The position numbers were made by a program, and so were the translations under genes. A DNA stretch of 33,692 bases from Enterococcus pseudoavium NBRC 100491 (GTDB taxonomy: Bacteria > Bacillota > Bacilli > Lactobacillales > Enterococcaceae): the NCBI RefSeq assembly GCF_001544295.1, contig NZ_BCQF01000028.1:1-33692 (forward strand). The letters are read 5' to 3'. Numbering within the stretch: position 1 is the stretch's first letter; the number at the start of each line of letters is the position of its first letter. This document shows, one piece after another, positions 23,123 to 31,935 of the stretch. The notes below the pieces were generated by a model that searched no databases, was not told where the DNA came from, and saw nothing but the letters and a program-made list of their open reading frames with translations.

Positions 23123-24661
23123 ATGAATAAGTTTAAACTAGCATTTTTTGGCTATAGCGGTCTTTTGGGATTGTTTGTTGGGATCGTCGTGGCCTTATTT
23201 ATGGGTCTGACGGAATTAGGTCAGCAGCTTTTGTGGCAAACACTGCCCAAAGCACTGGGGGACCCGCGGATTTATCCCTTGATCGTCTGTACGATCGGCG
23301 GGGTAGCGATTGGTTTTTTTGTAAAAACTTTTGGCCGCTACCCGCGTACCTTGCAGGAATCTTTTACAGAATACCGCGAAACCAAGCGGATCGATTATCA
23401 TGATGGCAAGTTGGTTCGTAACTTGCTTGGTTCACTATTGGTTTTATTCTTCGGAGCTAGCTTAGGGCCAGAAGCGGCCTTGATTGCGCTCTTGGGCGGT
23501 TTGATTACTTACGCCGCTGACCGCAGAAAAATGAGTGAGGGTCAACGAGCTGATTTACTTGAATTTGGTGTCGGGACCTCGCTGGGAGTTATTTTTATGA
23601 CGCCATTATTTGGTGTCGGGCGGACCGTGGAGCAAGATGATTGGCAAGTCGTCACAGAAAGTAAACTAAAAAAATATGTTTTGTATCTGTTTGCCACCTT
23701 CACCGGTTTTATTGGTTATCTTTTCGCCAATAGTTTTTTCCCGAATCAAGATCAGGTTTTTGCGGTTCGGCGAATGGATAGTTCGTTTACTTGGCAGGGA
23801 CTGCTCCTGACGATTCCTCTGATTCTTTTAGGGGCTTTGTTCGGGAAACTCTTCTTAGTTTTACAAGAAAAAGGCGAGCAGCTGAATCAGCGGATTCGCA
23901 ATCCTTTACCGCTGGCGATCTTTGCGGGACTTGTGCTAGGAATTTTAGGCACGATTTCACCGTATTTCTTATTTTCGGGGGAACATAATTTATTGTCGTT
24001 TACCCGTCAAGCCGAAACGCTGCCTTTTGTGATTCTATTACTGATTGGTTTTGGTAAAGCCGCCATTACGATCTTTTTGTTAGCTTGCAATTGGCGCGGA
24101 GGAACGATTTTCCCGATGATTTTCTCCAGTATTGCGGTGGCTTTGGCATTTGCCAGTGTTTTACCGTATTCGCCTGGTTTACTCGTGGCCGTTTTTACCG
24201 CGAGCGCGTGTGCAGTGATTTTGAAACAGCCTTTTGCGACGGCGTGTCTGTTCTTGTTGCTGTTTCCAGTGGAATTATTCTTATGGATTTGGTTGGCCGG
24301 CTATTTAGGCAATCTGTTTTTACAGCGGCTTCCTTTTTTCCACGAAGAACAAACGATCAAAACTTTCAAACTGCCGGAAATTCCGCAACGTAGCAAACGA
24401 CCGGTTGAAAAGAAAGTCCAGCAAGCACCTGTGAAACAGCCGGTTCGTCCAGTGAGAAAAACAGAAGAGTCGAAACAAGACGGGAAGCCCGTTGCGCAGT
24501 CTCAAGCAGTTGCCGCAAAAGCAGACCGCTTGAAACGACCACTTGCGAAAAAACAAGCAACCAAAAATACAAAGATAGTCAAAGAAGTAACGAAAACTAC
24601 TGAGCAACCAACAGTGGACGAAGCACCGCAAACCCGGATGAGTCGTCATCGTCGCAAATAA
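23123..24661 (+). CDS. ClC family chloride channel/transporter with basic C-terminal tail
   Basis: Encodes 512 residues. Membrane part is about residues 1-410, with 10 or more hydrophobic segments. GASLGPEAAL (111-120) corresponds to the GREGP anion-binding loop of ClC proteins and keeps the gating-position glutamate (E117). RTVEQDD, SGEHNLL and RGGTIFPM are further ClC-like segments. The last 110 or so residues are unlike ClC regulatory (CBS) domains: Lys/Arg/Gln/Thr-rich and low complexity, predicted to be cytoplasmic and disordered. It probably exchanges chloride (or another anion) for protons. Start ATG with AAAGG about 8 bases upstream. Confidence 0.85.
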   Translation: MNKFKLAFFGYSGLLGLFVGIVVALFMGLTELGQQLLWQTLPKALGDPRIYPLIVCTIGGVAIGFFVKTFGRYPRTLQESFTEYRETKRIDYHDGKLVRNLLGSLLVLFFGASLGPEAALIALLGGLITYAADRRKMSEGQRADLLEFGVGTSLGVIFMTPLFGVGRTVEQDDWQVVTESKLKKYVLYLFATFTGFIGYLFANSFFPNQDQVFAVRRMDSSFTWQGLLLTIPLILLGALFGKLFLVLQEKGEQLNQRIRNPLPLAIFAGLVLGILGTISPYFLFSGEHNLLSFTRQAETLPFVILLLIGFGKAAITIFLLACNWRGGTIFPMIFSSIAVALAFASVLPYSPGLLVAVFTASACAVILKQPFATACLFLLLFPVELFLWIWLAGYLGNLFLQRLPFFHEEQTIKTFKLPEIPQRSKRPVEKKVQQAPVKQPVRPVRKTEESKQDGKPVAQSQAVAAKADRLKRPLAKKQATKNTKIVKEVTKTTEQPTVDEAPQTRMSRHRRK

Positions 24662-24671
24662 CGTCTACAGC

Positions 24672-24718
24672 AAAAAAGCAGAAGTCAGCCGTCAGGCTCG
24701 CTTCTGCTTTTTCTTTTA
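24672..24718. terminator. Bidirectional terminator
   Basis: AAAAAGCAGAAG (24673-24684) pairs with 24701-24712, leaving a 16-base loop, with T-rich sequence after it. It lies between the convergent ClC and alkyl sulfatase genes. Confidence 0.88.
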
Positions 24719-26620
24719 AGGTTCGATGATCGCAAAACTCTGTCTTTTCGCGTTGAATTCAAATACTTGGTGCCATTCCTGCAGTTCACCCGGGTCAGCT
24801 CCCAATAATTGGTTCATGAATGTTAGGCGTTTGCCTTGGTAAAAAGCTTCACCAGCCGTTGGTTCATTTAGATCGACTGGATAATAGGTGAGAATTCCTT
24901 GCCAATAATCAAGGTAGTAACAAGTGGCTTGTTGAAGATAACGGCCCTGTTCAAAAGTCCAGTCGTCCTCAAAAATGATCGTGCCACAAAGGTGTTTTTC
25001 ACTAGGGATGGTATGCAAACTTAAATAATTCAAAACCATTTCCCCGGATAGATGCTTGATCAGATCGGTGGGACTGCTAGTATAGCGATTCGGATCAGTA
25101 TTCGTTCCTTGGGCCAATTCCAAAGCGCCCGTTAAATACTCATTGCGCCAGGTTCCCGACTCCGCTTGATAACCTAATTGAGTCAAAGCTTTTTGGCACA
25201 ATTGGCGGGCTTTTTGATTTTCTGGATCAGCAAAAACAATTAGATTGGTGACTTTCGCCACCCAACGATACGCGCCTTTTTGATAATCCTCGTTGGCTTT
25301 TGTTAAGATGGCGGCTGCTCCGCCCATATAGCGGACAAAATTTTCGGCTTCTTCTTTTGGCGGTAGCGGCTGTAGATTGACCGGATTGGAATCATACCAG
25401 CCCATATATTTTTGATAGACTGCTTTGCTATTGTGACTGATCGTTCCATAATACGGGCGCAAATACCATTTCTCCGTCAAATCTTTTGGTAAATGGAGCT
25501 GCTGTTCGACTTCATTTTCTGTATAGCCTTGATTAATCGCCGCCAAGGTTTGATCATGGATTCCTTTATACATCCGCGCTTGATTGATCAAGTATTCATT
25601 GATACACTCCGGATCTTCTTCGGTAGCATAGCGCGGCCAAGTATGGGCATGAAATAACACTTTCGCCTGTGGTCCAAATAAATGGCGCGCCTCTAACAAA
25701 TATTTTGCCCAAGCGGTGGCATCACGAACTTGCGCTCCCCGCAAAGTATATAAATTGTGCATGGTACAGGTACAATTTTCTGCCATCCACAAAGCTTCAT
25801 ATTCAGGGATAAAAGTATTCATTTCTGCTGGCGCTTCGGTGCCGGGAGTTAATTGGAAGACGAGACTTAAGCCATCGATGCTCAAGGTTTGATTGGTGGT
25901 GATTTCTTTAGTCGGCAACTCAAAACTGATCGTTCCTAAGGACTGGCCTTGTCCGATGCCAATCGATAAGGCCCCGTCAGCCGCTTTTTCCAGTGAGGCT
26001 CCGTATTGATATTCAGCGCGTCGTCCCATCGCTTTTCCGACCATTAAATTTTCGGCGATCGCCGCTTCTGTAAAGCCGGTGGGTGCGTAGATCGGAACGG
26101 TCGGATCCAAAGTGAAATCAGGAAACAAGCCACGGATTCCGCCAAAATGATCTACATGAGAATGACTGATGATGATCCCGGCGAGATGCTGATCGACGCT
26201 GGGATAGTTATTTTCGGCAAACCAGCGATTGGCAAATTCGATGGCGGCCCGGGAGCATTCGATGCTCATCAAGGTGTCAAAAACCAGCCAAGTATTTTTA
26301 GGTGTCAGGACCAAGGTGAGGTTCGCCATGTCAAAACCCCGCAGTTGAAAAATCTTGTCGGTTACACGGAATAGACCGGTTTGGTGATTGCAGCGGGCAT
26401 TTTCCCAGAGACTGGGGTTGGCACAAGCCGGACACTCCTTTTCTAAAAAGTCATAAGCCTGTTGACTCCAAATCACTTTCCCGTCCTGTTTGATCTCCAA
26501 TTCGTTAAACGGGGCCACACAGTTTTGTTTGGCGAGTGCCAACTCCTGATTTTTTTCAAAGGGCAGCTCGGTTTGAACTTGTTGATTTTTTTGCCGGGTA
26601 AAATCGCTTACTTTTTCCAT
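24716..26620 (-). CDS. Alkyl sulfatase, SdsA/BDS1-like metallo-beta-lactamase fold
   Basis: Encodes 634 residues. Predicted to hydrolyse alkyl sulfate esters such as SDS to alcohol plus sulfate. The metal-binding HSHVDH motif is at residues 153-158 and is followed by FGG. AENCTCTMHNLYTLRGAQV further on matches the second metal-ligand region of SdsA-type enzymes. A C-terminal SCP2-like domain (about residues 510-634) is expected. No signal peptide is visible, so it is probably cytoplasmic, unlike secreted Pseudomonas SdsA1. The ATG at 26620 has AGAGGAG about 8 bases upstream; a longer form from 26656 does not. Confidence 0.93.
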   Translation of the reverse strand: MEKVSDFTRQKNQQVQTELPFEKNQELALAKQNCVAPFNELEIKQDGKVIWSQQAYDFLEKECPACANPSLWENARCNHQTGLFRVTDKIFQLRGFDMANLTLVLTPKNTWLVFDTLMSIECSRAAIEFANRWFAENNYPSVDQHLAGIIISHSHVDHFGGIRGLFPDFTLDPTVPIYAPTGFTEAAIAENLMVGKAMGRRAEYQYGASLEKAADGALSIGIGQGQSLGTISFELPTKEITTNQTLSIDGLSLVFQLTPGTEAPAEMNTFIPEYEALWMAENCTCTMHNLYTLRGAQVRDATAWAKYLLEARHLFGPQAKVLFHAHTWPRYATEEDPECINEYLINQARMYKGIHDQTLAAINQGYTENEVEQQLHLPKDLTEKWYLRPYYGTISHNSKAVYQKYMGWYDSNPVNLQPLPPKEEAENFVRYMGGAAAILTKANEDYQKGAYRWVAKVTNLIVFADPENQKARQLCQKALTQLGYQAESGTWRNEYLTGALELAQGTNTDPNRYTSSPTDLIKHLSGEMVLNYLSLHTIPSEKHLCGTIIFEDDWTFEQGRYLQQATCYYLDYWQGILTYYPVDLNEPTAGEAFYQGKRLTFMNQLLGADPGELQEWHQVFEFNAKRQSFAIIEP

Positions 26621-26871
26621 AAAATAACTCCTCTCGATTTTTGTTCCTACAATCATCGTAAGCGATTTCGCTTTCAGCTGTCAATTTTGAATGGACTGCC
26701 AAAACAACTGCCCAACAAATGGAGCTGCCAGCAGAAAAGCAGTTCCGTTTTGCTCAAGCGCCCTTCAAAAAAACAGACATGATTTTTTTGAAAGCGTTGA
26801 CCAAATTTCTGCTGACTGCTACTCTAGTCAGTAGAAGGCTAGAACTTCAAATCAGAAAGGAACGTGTGACG

Positions 26872-27942
26872 ATGTTAAACGAAGAAAAGATTCGTGGGTA
26901 TTTGGAAAAAGAAAAATTGGATGCTTTTTTTATTGCCAAAAGAGTGAATGTGCGTTTTACCAGTGGTTGGACAGGCGATGATTCATTTATTTTGCTGACA
27001 AAAGAAGGTCAATATTTCTTAACCGATCCACGCTATACTGAACAAGCAGATATCGAGGTCCCTGATTATGAAATTATCAATTGGCGTTTGCCAGGCCGGA
27101 CAGTCGGCGATACCGTGGCACGTTTAGCCAGTGAAAAAAAACTTAAGACAATCGCTTTTGAAGCCGATTATTTAACCTATGATATGTATTCAGACTTTAC
27201 TAGTAAAACGGATGCAGAATTTGTGCAAGCCGGTGGTGTGATTGATCGCATGCGGGCGATCAAATCCCCGCAGGAAATCCAATATATGCGCAATGCCTGT
27301 GAAATTTCTTGCCGGGCCTTTAACCGGATCTTGGAGGATCTTCGCGTTGGGGTAACTGAAAAAGAACTCGCTGCGAAATTATCTTTATATATGGTTCAAG
27401 AAGGTGCTGATACCCAACCTTACGGCAATATTTTGATTTCCGGCGCCAATACGTCCTTGCTCCATGGAATTCCTTCGAAAAAAGCGATCGAATATGGGGA
27501 TTTTGTTTTGATGGACTTTGGCTGTCAGTATGAAGGCTACATGTCGGATATGACCAGAACGGTCGTCGTTGGAAAAGCCAGTGAAAAACAGCGGGAAGTC
27601 TATGAACTGGAAAAACAAAGTTTGGAAGCGGCCGAAGCAGTAATGAAAAACGGCGCGGCCGTCAAAGATATTTATCAAGCTTCCTTGAAACCACTGGCAG
27701 GGACAGAATATCCACAATATACGTATCGTAATATCGGCCACAGTATCGGTTTGTTCGTCCATGAATTGCCATACATCGATGAACAATATGACGATGTTTT
27801 GGAAAGTGGAATGGTGATGACGATCGAACCGGGAATCTATATTCCTGATTGGGGCGGTGTCCGGATCGAAGACCAAGTCTTGATCACGGATGATGGTTAT
27901 GAAAATATGATCAGTATTTCCCATGATTTGATTGAATTATAA
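26872..27942 (+). CDS. M24 family Xaa-Pro peptidase
   Basis: Encodes 356 residues. Cleaves at or next to proline residues, using two metal ions. Metal ligands sit in VLMDFGCQYEGYMSDMTRT (two Asp), NIGHSIGLFVHELP (His), MTIEPGIYIP (Glu) and VRIEDQVLIT (Glu). The N-terminal creatinase-like domain is residues 1-130. ATG at 26872 with AGAAAGGAAC upstream; an in-frame extension to 26719 lacks a binding site. It may be an aminopeptidase P or a prolidase; these cannot be separated by eye. A second M24 gene is at 29944. It is divergent from the sulfatase and has its own terminator. Confidence 0.92.
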   Translation: MLNEEKIRGYLEKEKLDAFFIAKRVNVRFTSGWTGDDSFILLTKEGQYFLTDPRYTEQADIEVPDYEIINWRLPGRTVGDTVARLASEKKLKTIAFEADYLTYDMYSDFTSKTDAEFVQAGGVIDRMRAIKSPQEIQYMRNACEISCRAFNRILEDLRVGVTEKELAAKLSLYMVQEGADTQPYGNILISGANTSLLHGIPSKKAIEYGDFVLMDFGCQYEGYMSDMTRTVVVGKASEKQREVYELEKQSLEAAEAVMKNGAAVKDIYQASLKPLAGTEYPQYTYRNIGHSIGLFVHELPYIDEQYDDVLESGMVMTIEPGIYIPDWGGVRIEDQVLITDDGYENMISISHDLIEL

Positions 27943-27963
27943 GCGTGAAATAAGCTATACTAA

Positions 27964-27996
27964 GACGACGACAGCTTTTTTGCTGTCGTCGTTTTT
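27964..27996 (+). terminator. Terminator after the Xaa-Pro peptidase
   Basis: ACGACGACAGC (27965-27975) pairs perfectly with 27982-27992 across a T6 loop, followed by TTTT. Confidence 0.92.
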
Positions 27997-28162
27997 GCGA
28001 GTCGAAGATTTATCAACATACGGTTTAGTTTGAGGAGATCTTCGCCACTGAAAAATAAAAAAACGGCGCGGCCTAATGTAGAACGCGCGGTTCATTAGTA
28101 AGGCAGCAGTTTTGCCAAACAACGTCTACCGAGTGACGGGATAATGAAAAGGGGGGGATTTG

Positions 28163-28918
28163 ATGAATGAACGGGAATCGTTTGACTTTGTCTACGATAT
28201 TGCCGAAACCTTATTAAAAAATGGCGCTGAGATCAAGCGGATCGAAACGACCATTCGTCATATAGCCGTGGCGTTAGAGTTAAAAGAGTTTGATAGTTTT
28301 GTGCTGATTAATGGTATTTTTATGACCGCACGGCTGAAAGATCAAACCGTTCAAGCGCGGGTGCGGGATATTCCGATTTCCCCCATCAACTTAGGGCGGA
28401 TCGAACAGATCAATACCTTGTCTCGGCGCTTAACGGAAAAGCGTTTAGATCCGGAAGACGCCAACGAATGGCTACAAGAAATCAAGCATGAATCCTTTGC
28501 TTCGAATCCTTTAAAAATATTTGCTTACGCTTTTGGCAGTGCCAGCTTCTGTTTTATTTTTGGAGGGAGCTTATGGGATACGATCGGAGCACTGGTTTTA
28601 GGGGTTTTATTAGCTTGTTTCACGATGTATCTATTGCCGAAATTTAACATGTCGGATATTATCGCCACCATTACCAGCAGTGGGGTGGTCAGTATTTTGG
28701 CGTGTTTGTTCGTTCACTTTTTTCCGGCGTTGCAGTTGACCAGTCTAGTGACTGGCGGGATCATCTCGTTATTGCCGGGAGTGGCGATCGTCAACGGGAT
28801 CCGTTATCTATTTGACGGCGATTACAGCTCCGGTTGGGGCCAGATGATTTATGCCTTGATCACCGCCTTATGTGTCTCGGTGGGTGTTGGTCTGGTCTTA
28901 CGAGTATTTAGCCTGTTA
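28163..28918 (+). CDS. ThrE-type exporter, N-terminal half (DUF1212/YjjP-like)
   Basis: Encodes about 252 residues. A cytoplasmic N-terminal domain (DIAETLLKNGAEIKRIETTI, matching the conserved start of DUF1212) is followed by five hydrophobic segments with AYAFGSASFCFIFGG and LTSLVTGGIISLLPGVAIVNGIRYLF. In Corynebacterium ThrE both halves are fused and export threonine/serine; in E. coli YjjP/YjjB they are split and export succinate. The pair with the next gene is the split form. The ATG has GGGGGGG 5-6 bases upstream. Confidence 0.9.
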
Positions 28919-28971
28919 TAGCGGGCGTTTGGCTAATCAATCTAGACGATCTTTAGAAAGGAGTGGGAGCG

Positions 28972-29448
28972 ATGGTTAATGGGTTGTTACAAATTTTAGC
29001 CGGTTTTTTGGGGACGATCTCGTTTGCGATTTTGTTCGAAGTTCCCCGGCCCTATTATTTTCAGTGCGGCATGATTGGTGCCTGCGGTTGGGCGATATAC
29101 TTACTGATCATGCATTTTTGGGTGGCACCGATCGCTGCGACGTTCATTGCTTCACTGGTTTTGATCTACCTTTCGCGGGAAGCTTCCTTTGCACTGAAAG
29201 CACCGGTCACGATTTTTTTGATCTGCGGGATCTTTTGCTTGGTCCCAGGGATGGGGATTTATAATTTTACCTATAATTTTTTTATTGGCGATTCTGTCAA
29301 GGCCGCTCAGATTGGCATCCAAGTATTAAAAATCGCCATTGCGATTGCAGTGGGGATCACCGTCGGGTATGAACTGTCACCAAAATTCTTTTATTCGTAT
29401 CATAAAATGCAGAAGCACCAAATTCATTCTCATAAACAAAATCAGTAA
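28972..29448 (+). CDS. ThrE-type exporter, C-terminal half (DUF3815/YjjB-like)
   Basis: Encodes 158 residues and five hydrophobic segments. The YjjB/ThrE_2 pattern is visible in LEVPRPYYFQCGMIGACGW-like text (here FEVPRPYYFQCGMIGACGW) and PVTIFLICGIFCLVPGMGIY. It lacks the soluble domain supplied by the preceding gene, with which it forms an operon (about 50 bp gap). The ATG at 28972 is used because AAAGGAG is 9 bases away; a GTG at 28963 abuts the site. A terminator follows. Confidence 0.9.
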   Translation: MVNGLLQILAGFLGTISFAILFEVPRPYYFQCGMIGACGWAIYLLIMHFWVAPIAATFIASLVLIYLSREASFALKAPVTIFLICGIFCLVPGMGIYNFTYNFFIGDSVKAAQIGIQVLKIAIAIAVGITVGYELSPKFFYSYHKMQKHQIHSHKQNQ

Positions 29449-29480
29449 ACAGCTTTGTTGTATAACAGAGCTGTTTTTTC
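29448..29480 (+). terminator. Terminator after the ThrE-like pair
   Basis: AACAGCTTTGTT (29448-29459) pairs with 29464-29475 with a single G-T pair and a 4-base loop, followed by TTTT. Confidence 0.85.
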
Positions 29481-29943
29481 TTTTGTTCAAAAAAGCTGAA
29501 AAAAGTATTAGTCAGAAAAACCCCGTTATTGAAAAAATGTTTTTTAATAATAAAATAAAAAACATGAGAGAATAATAAGCACAAAAAATGATGGGTAATC
29601 GAGTGTATGAAGGGATTTTATTTTTTAAAATGAACTAATCAATCGTCGAATTGGAAAAAAAGTTTAAAGAATTGTTTAAATAAACTAAAAGATATAGTAA
29701 AATGATGGCAGCGGATACGAAATGCTAAAAGCTTCTTTTTTTTTAGAAAAGCTTGAAATGCAAAGTGTTTTATGGTTATTTTAAAATTAGTGGCAGAGGG
29801 ATGGTTACTCATTTTTTATTACGTATTTCAAATCTGTTACAGGACAGGTTGTTTCCGCGCAAAGTGATTATTAGCAGCTACGTGAGAACTTAGCTGTTTT
29901 TAATAATGCCAATCGGCAATCATGATAAAAGGAGTGAAATATT
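29481..29943 (+). promoter_or_regulatory. pepQ promoter and long leader
   Basis: Promoter candidate TTGTTT (29672-29677), 17 bases, TAGTAA (29695-29700). The leader is then about 240 nt. It holds a hairpin near 29732-29755 (AAGCTTCT with AGAAAAGCTT) and another, AGCAGCTA (29873-29880) with TAGCTGTT (29891-29898), followed by TTTAAT, which looks like a weak attenuator. No gene is seen in the leader and no riboswitch was recognised. Confidence 0.5.
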
Positions 29944-31020
29944 TTGAAAGAACGTCGCGTTGAAAGAGTCATTGAAAAAATGAAAGAACAAGGTTATGGT
30001 CAATTACTGGTTTCAGACCCAGCAACTATTTTCTATCTAACTGGCCGCTGGATTCATCCTGGTGAACGGTTATTGGTACTAGTGATTACGCCAGAAAATA
30101 AAAACACATTGATCGTCAACAAATTATTCCCGATCGAAGAGGATTTGGGCTTGGAAAAAGTCTTTATCGATGATACCGACGATGCTGTGAAAAAAGTTCT
30201 TGAATATGTTGATACGGATCAAAAAATCGGTGTTGACAAAAATTGGCCTGCGCATTTCTTATTACACTTATTAGAGCTTGTACCAAACGCTAAATTAGGT
30301 AACGGCTCAGAAGTGACAGATGCGGTGCGCGCAATCAAAGATGAAGAAGAAAAACAATTGATGCGTGATGCTCAAGCAGACAATGAAGTGGCGATCGATC
30401 GCTTGAAAAAATTATTGCCGGAAGAATTGACAGAAGCTGAAATGGCAGAAAAATTAGCTGAAATCTACAAAGAACTAGGCAATACCGGTTTTTCTTTTGA
30501 TCCAATCGTTGGCTACGGTGCCAATGCGGCTGACCCGCATCATGAAACCGATGATTCTAAAGTGAAACCAGGGGACTCTGTCATCTTGGATATCGGCGGA
30601 ATCAAAAATTCTTATGCTTCAGATATGACCCGGACTTTCTTCTACAAAGAAGTTTCAGACAAAGGTCGCGAAGTCTATGAGATCGTTAAAGAAGCGGCTC
30701 AACGTGCCATTGATCTGGTGAAGCCAGGCGTTAAATTCTCTGATCTGGATGCGGCTGCCCGTGACTATATCACAGAAAAAGGCTATGGCGAATACTTTAC
30801 TCATCGTCTTGGTCATTTTATCGGGATCGAATGTCACGAAGCAGGCGATGTTTCTGGTGCGAACCATAACACAGCCGAAGTCGGCAATATTTTCTCGATT
30901 GAACCAGGGATCTACATTCCAGGGGAAGTCGGCGTGCGAATCGAAGACTTAGTGATCGTTACTGAAGACGGTTGTGAAAACTTGAATCATTATTCGAAAG
31001 AGTTAGAAATTATCGGTTAG
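29944..31020 (+). CDS. pepQ: Xaa-Pro dipeptidase
   Basis: Encodes 358 residues, M24 family. Releases proline from Xaa-Pro dipeptides. Metal ligands in VILDIGG (Asp), SDMTRTFF (Asp), RLGHFIGIECHE (His), SIEPGIYIPG (Glu) and VRIEDLVIV (Glu). The start is TTG at 29944, with AGGAG about 9 bases upstream. It leads an operon with pip (15 bp gap) and a POT transporter (18 bp gap). Confidence 0.93.
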   Translation: MKERRVERVIEKMKEQGYGQLLVSDPATIFYLTGRWIHPGERLLVLVITPENKNTLIVNKLFPIEEDLGLEKVFIDDTDDAVKKVLEYVDTDQKIGVDKNWPAHFLLHLLELVPNAKLGNGSEVTDAVRAIKDEEEKQLMRDAQADNEVAIDRLKKLLPEELTEAEMAEKLAEIYKELGNTGFSFDPIVGYGANAADPHHETDDSKVKPGDSVILDIGGIKNSYASDMTRTFFYKEVSDKGREVYEIVKEAAQRAIDLVKPGVKFSDLDAAARDYITEKGYGEYFTHRLGHFIGIECHEAGDVSGANHNTAEVGNIFSIEPGIYIPGEVGVRIEDLVIVTEDGCENLNHYSKELEIIG

Positions 31021-31035
31021 GAGGCCGCGCAACGT

Positions 31036-31917
31036 ATGAAAATCGAAGAAGGCTACATGCCTTATCTAGGGCATCAAACTTATTATCGGATTGTCGGTGA
31101 ACAAGGCGGCAATAAGAAACCATTGATTGTCATGCACGGCGGCCCCGGCTCAACCCATAACTATTTTGAAGTACTTGATGAAATGGCGGTCGATGGCCGC
31201 CAGATCATCATGTATGATCAATTAGGCTGTGGAAAATCAGCGGTGCCATCCCAGCCGGATCTTTGGACGGCTGAAACATGGGTCAATGAGTTAATCGCGT
31301 TAAGAGAACACCTTGGTTTAGATGAAGTTCATCTGCTAGGTCAATCTTGGGGCGGGATGCTGGAAATTATTTATGTTTGTGACTATGCCCCTAAAGGCGT
31401 CAAGAGTATGGTACTTTCAAGTACGTTATCTTCTGCTAAATTATGGGCGCAAGAACAACACAGAATGATCAAATTCATGTCAGAAGCTGATCAAGCGGCG
31501 ATTGCCAAAGCCGAAGAAACCGGTGTTTATGATGATCCGGCTTATCTGGCAGCTAATGATCGCTTTATGGTTCGCCATGCGGCCCCCGTCTTTACTAAAG
31601 ACGATCCAGAACCATTATGGCGTGAAAAAGTGGCGGGAACGGAAAGTTATGTCATGGCTTGGGGACCGAATGAATATTCACCTGAAGGAACTTTACAAGG
31701 TTATGACTATACGGAAAAATTACGGAATATCACAGTTCCAACACTGATTACTAGCGGCACCAATGATTTATCGACGCCTTTAGTGGCAAAAACGATGTAT
31801 GACGCGATTCCAGGGGCGAAATGGGAATTATTTGCTTATAGCAGACATATGCCTTTTGTGGAAGAGCGAGAAAAATACATGAAACTGTTGGCTGAATGGC
31901 TAGCAGCAAACGATTAA
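31036..31917 (+). CDS. pip: Proline iminopeptidase
   Basis: Encodes 293 residues, alpha/beta hydrolase of peptidase family S33. Removes N-terminal proline from peptides. Oxyanion region HGGPG (34-38), nucleophile Ser104 in GQSWGG, Asp243 in GTNDLSTP and His270 in SRHMPF form the catalytic triad. Length and motifs are typical. AGGAGGCC lies upstream of the ATG. It works with the co-transcribed PepQ to release proline from peptides brought in by the POT transporter. Confidence 0.95.
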   Translation: MKIEEGYMPYLGHQTYYRIVGEQGGNKKPLIVMHGGPGSTHNYFEVLDEMAVDGRQIIMYDQLGCGKSAVPSQPDLWTAETWVNELIALREHLGLDEVHLLGQSWGGMLEIIYVCDYAPKGVKSMVLSSTLSSAKLWAQEQHRMIKFMSEADQAAIAKAEETGVYDDPAYLAANDRFMVRHAAPVFTKDDPEPLWREKVAGTESYVMAWGPNEYSPEGTLQGYDYTEKLRNITVPTLITSGTNDLSTPLVAKTMYDAIPGAKWELFAYSRHMPFVEEREKYMKLLAEWLAAND

Positions 31918-31935
31918 AAGAAAGAAGGAATGATA

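Noticed and set aside
23650-23665. Iteron-like AAAGTAAACTAA inside the ClC gene
   Set aside because: A single box in coding sequence, in frame with a normal protein segment, so chance is sufficient.
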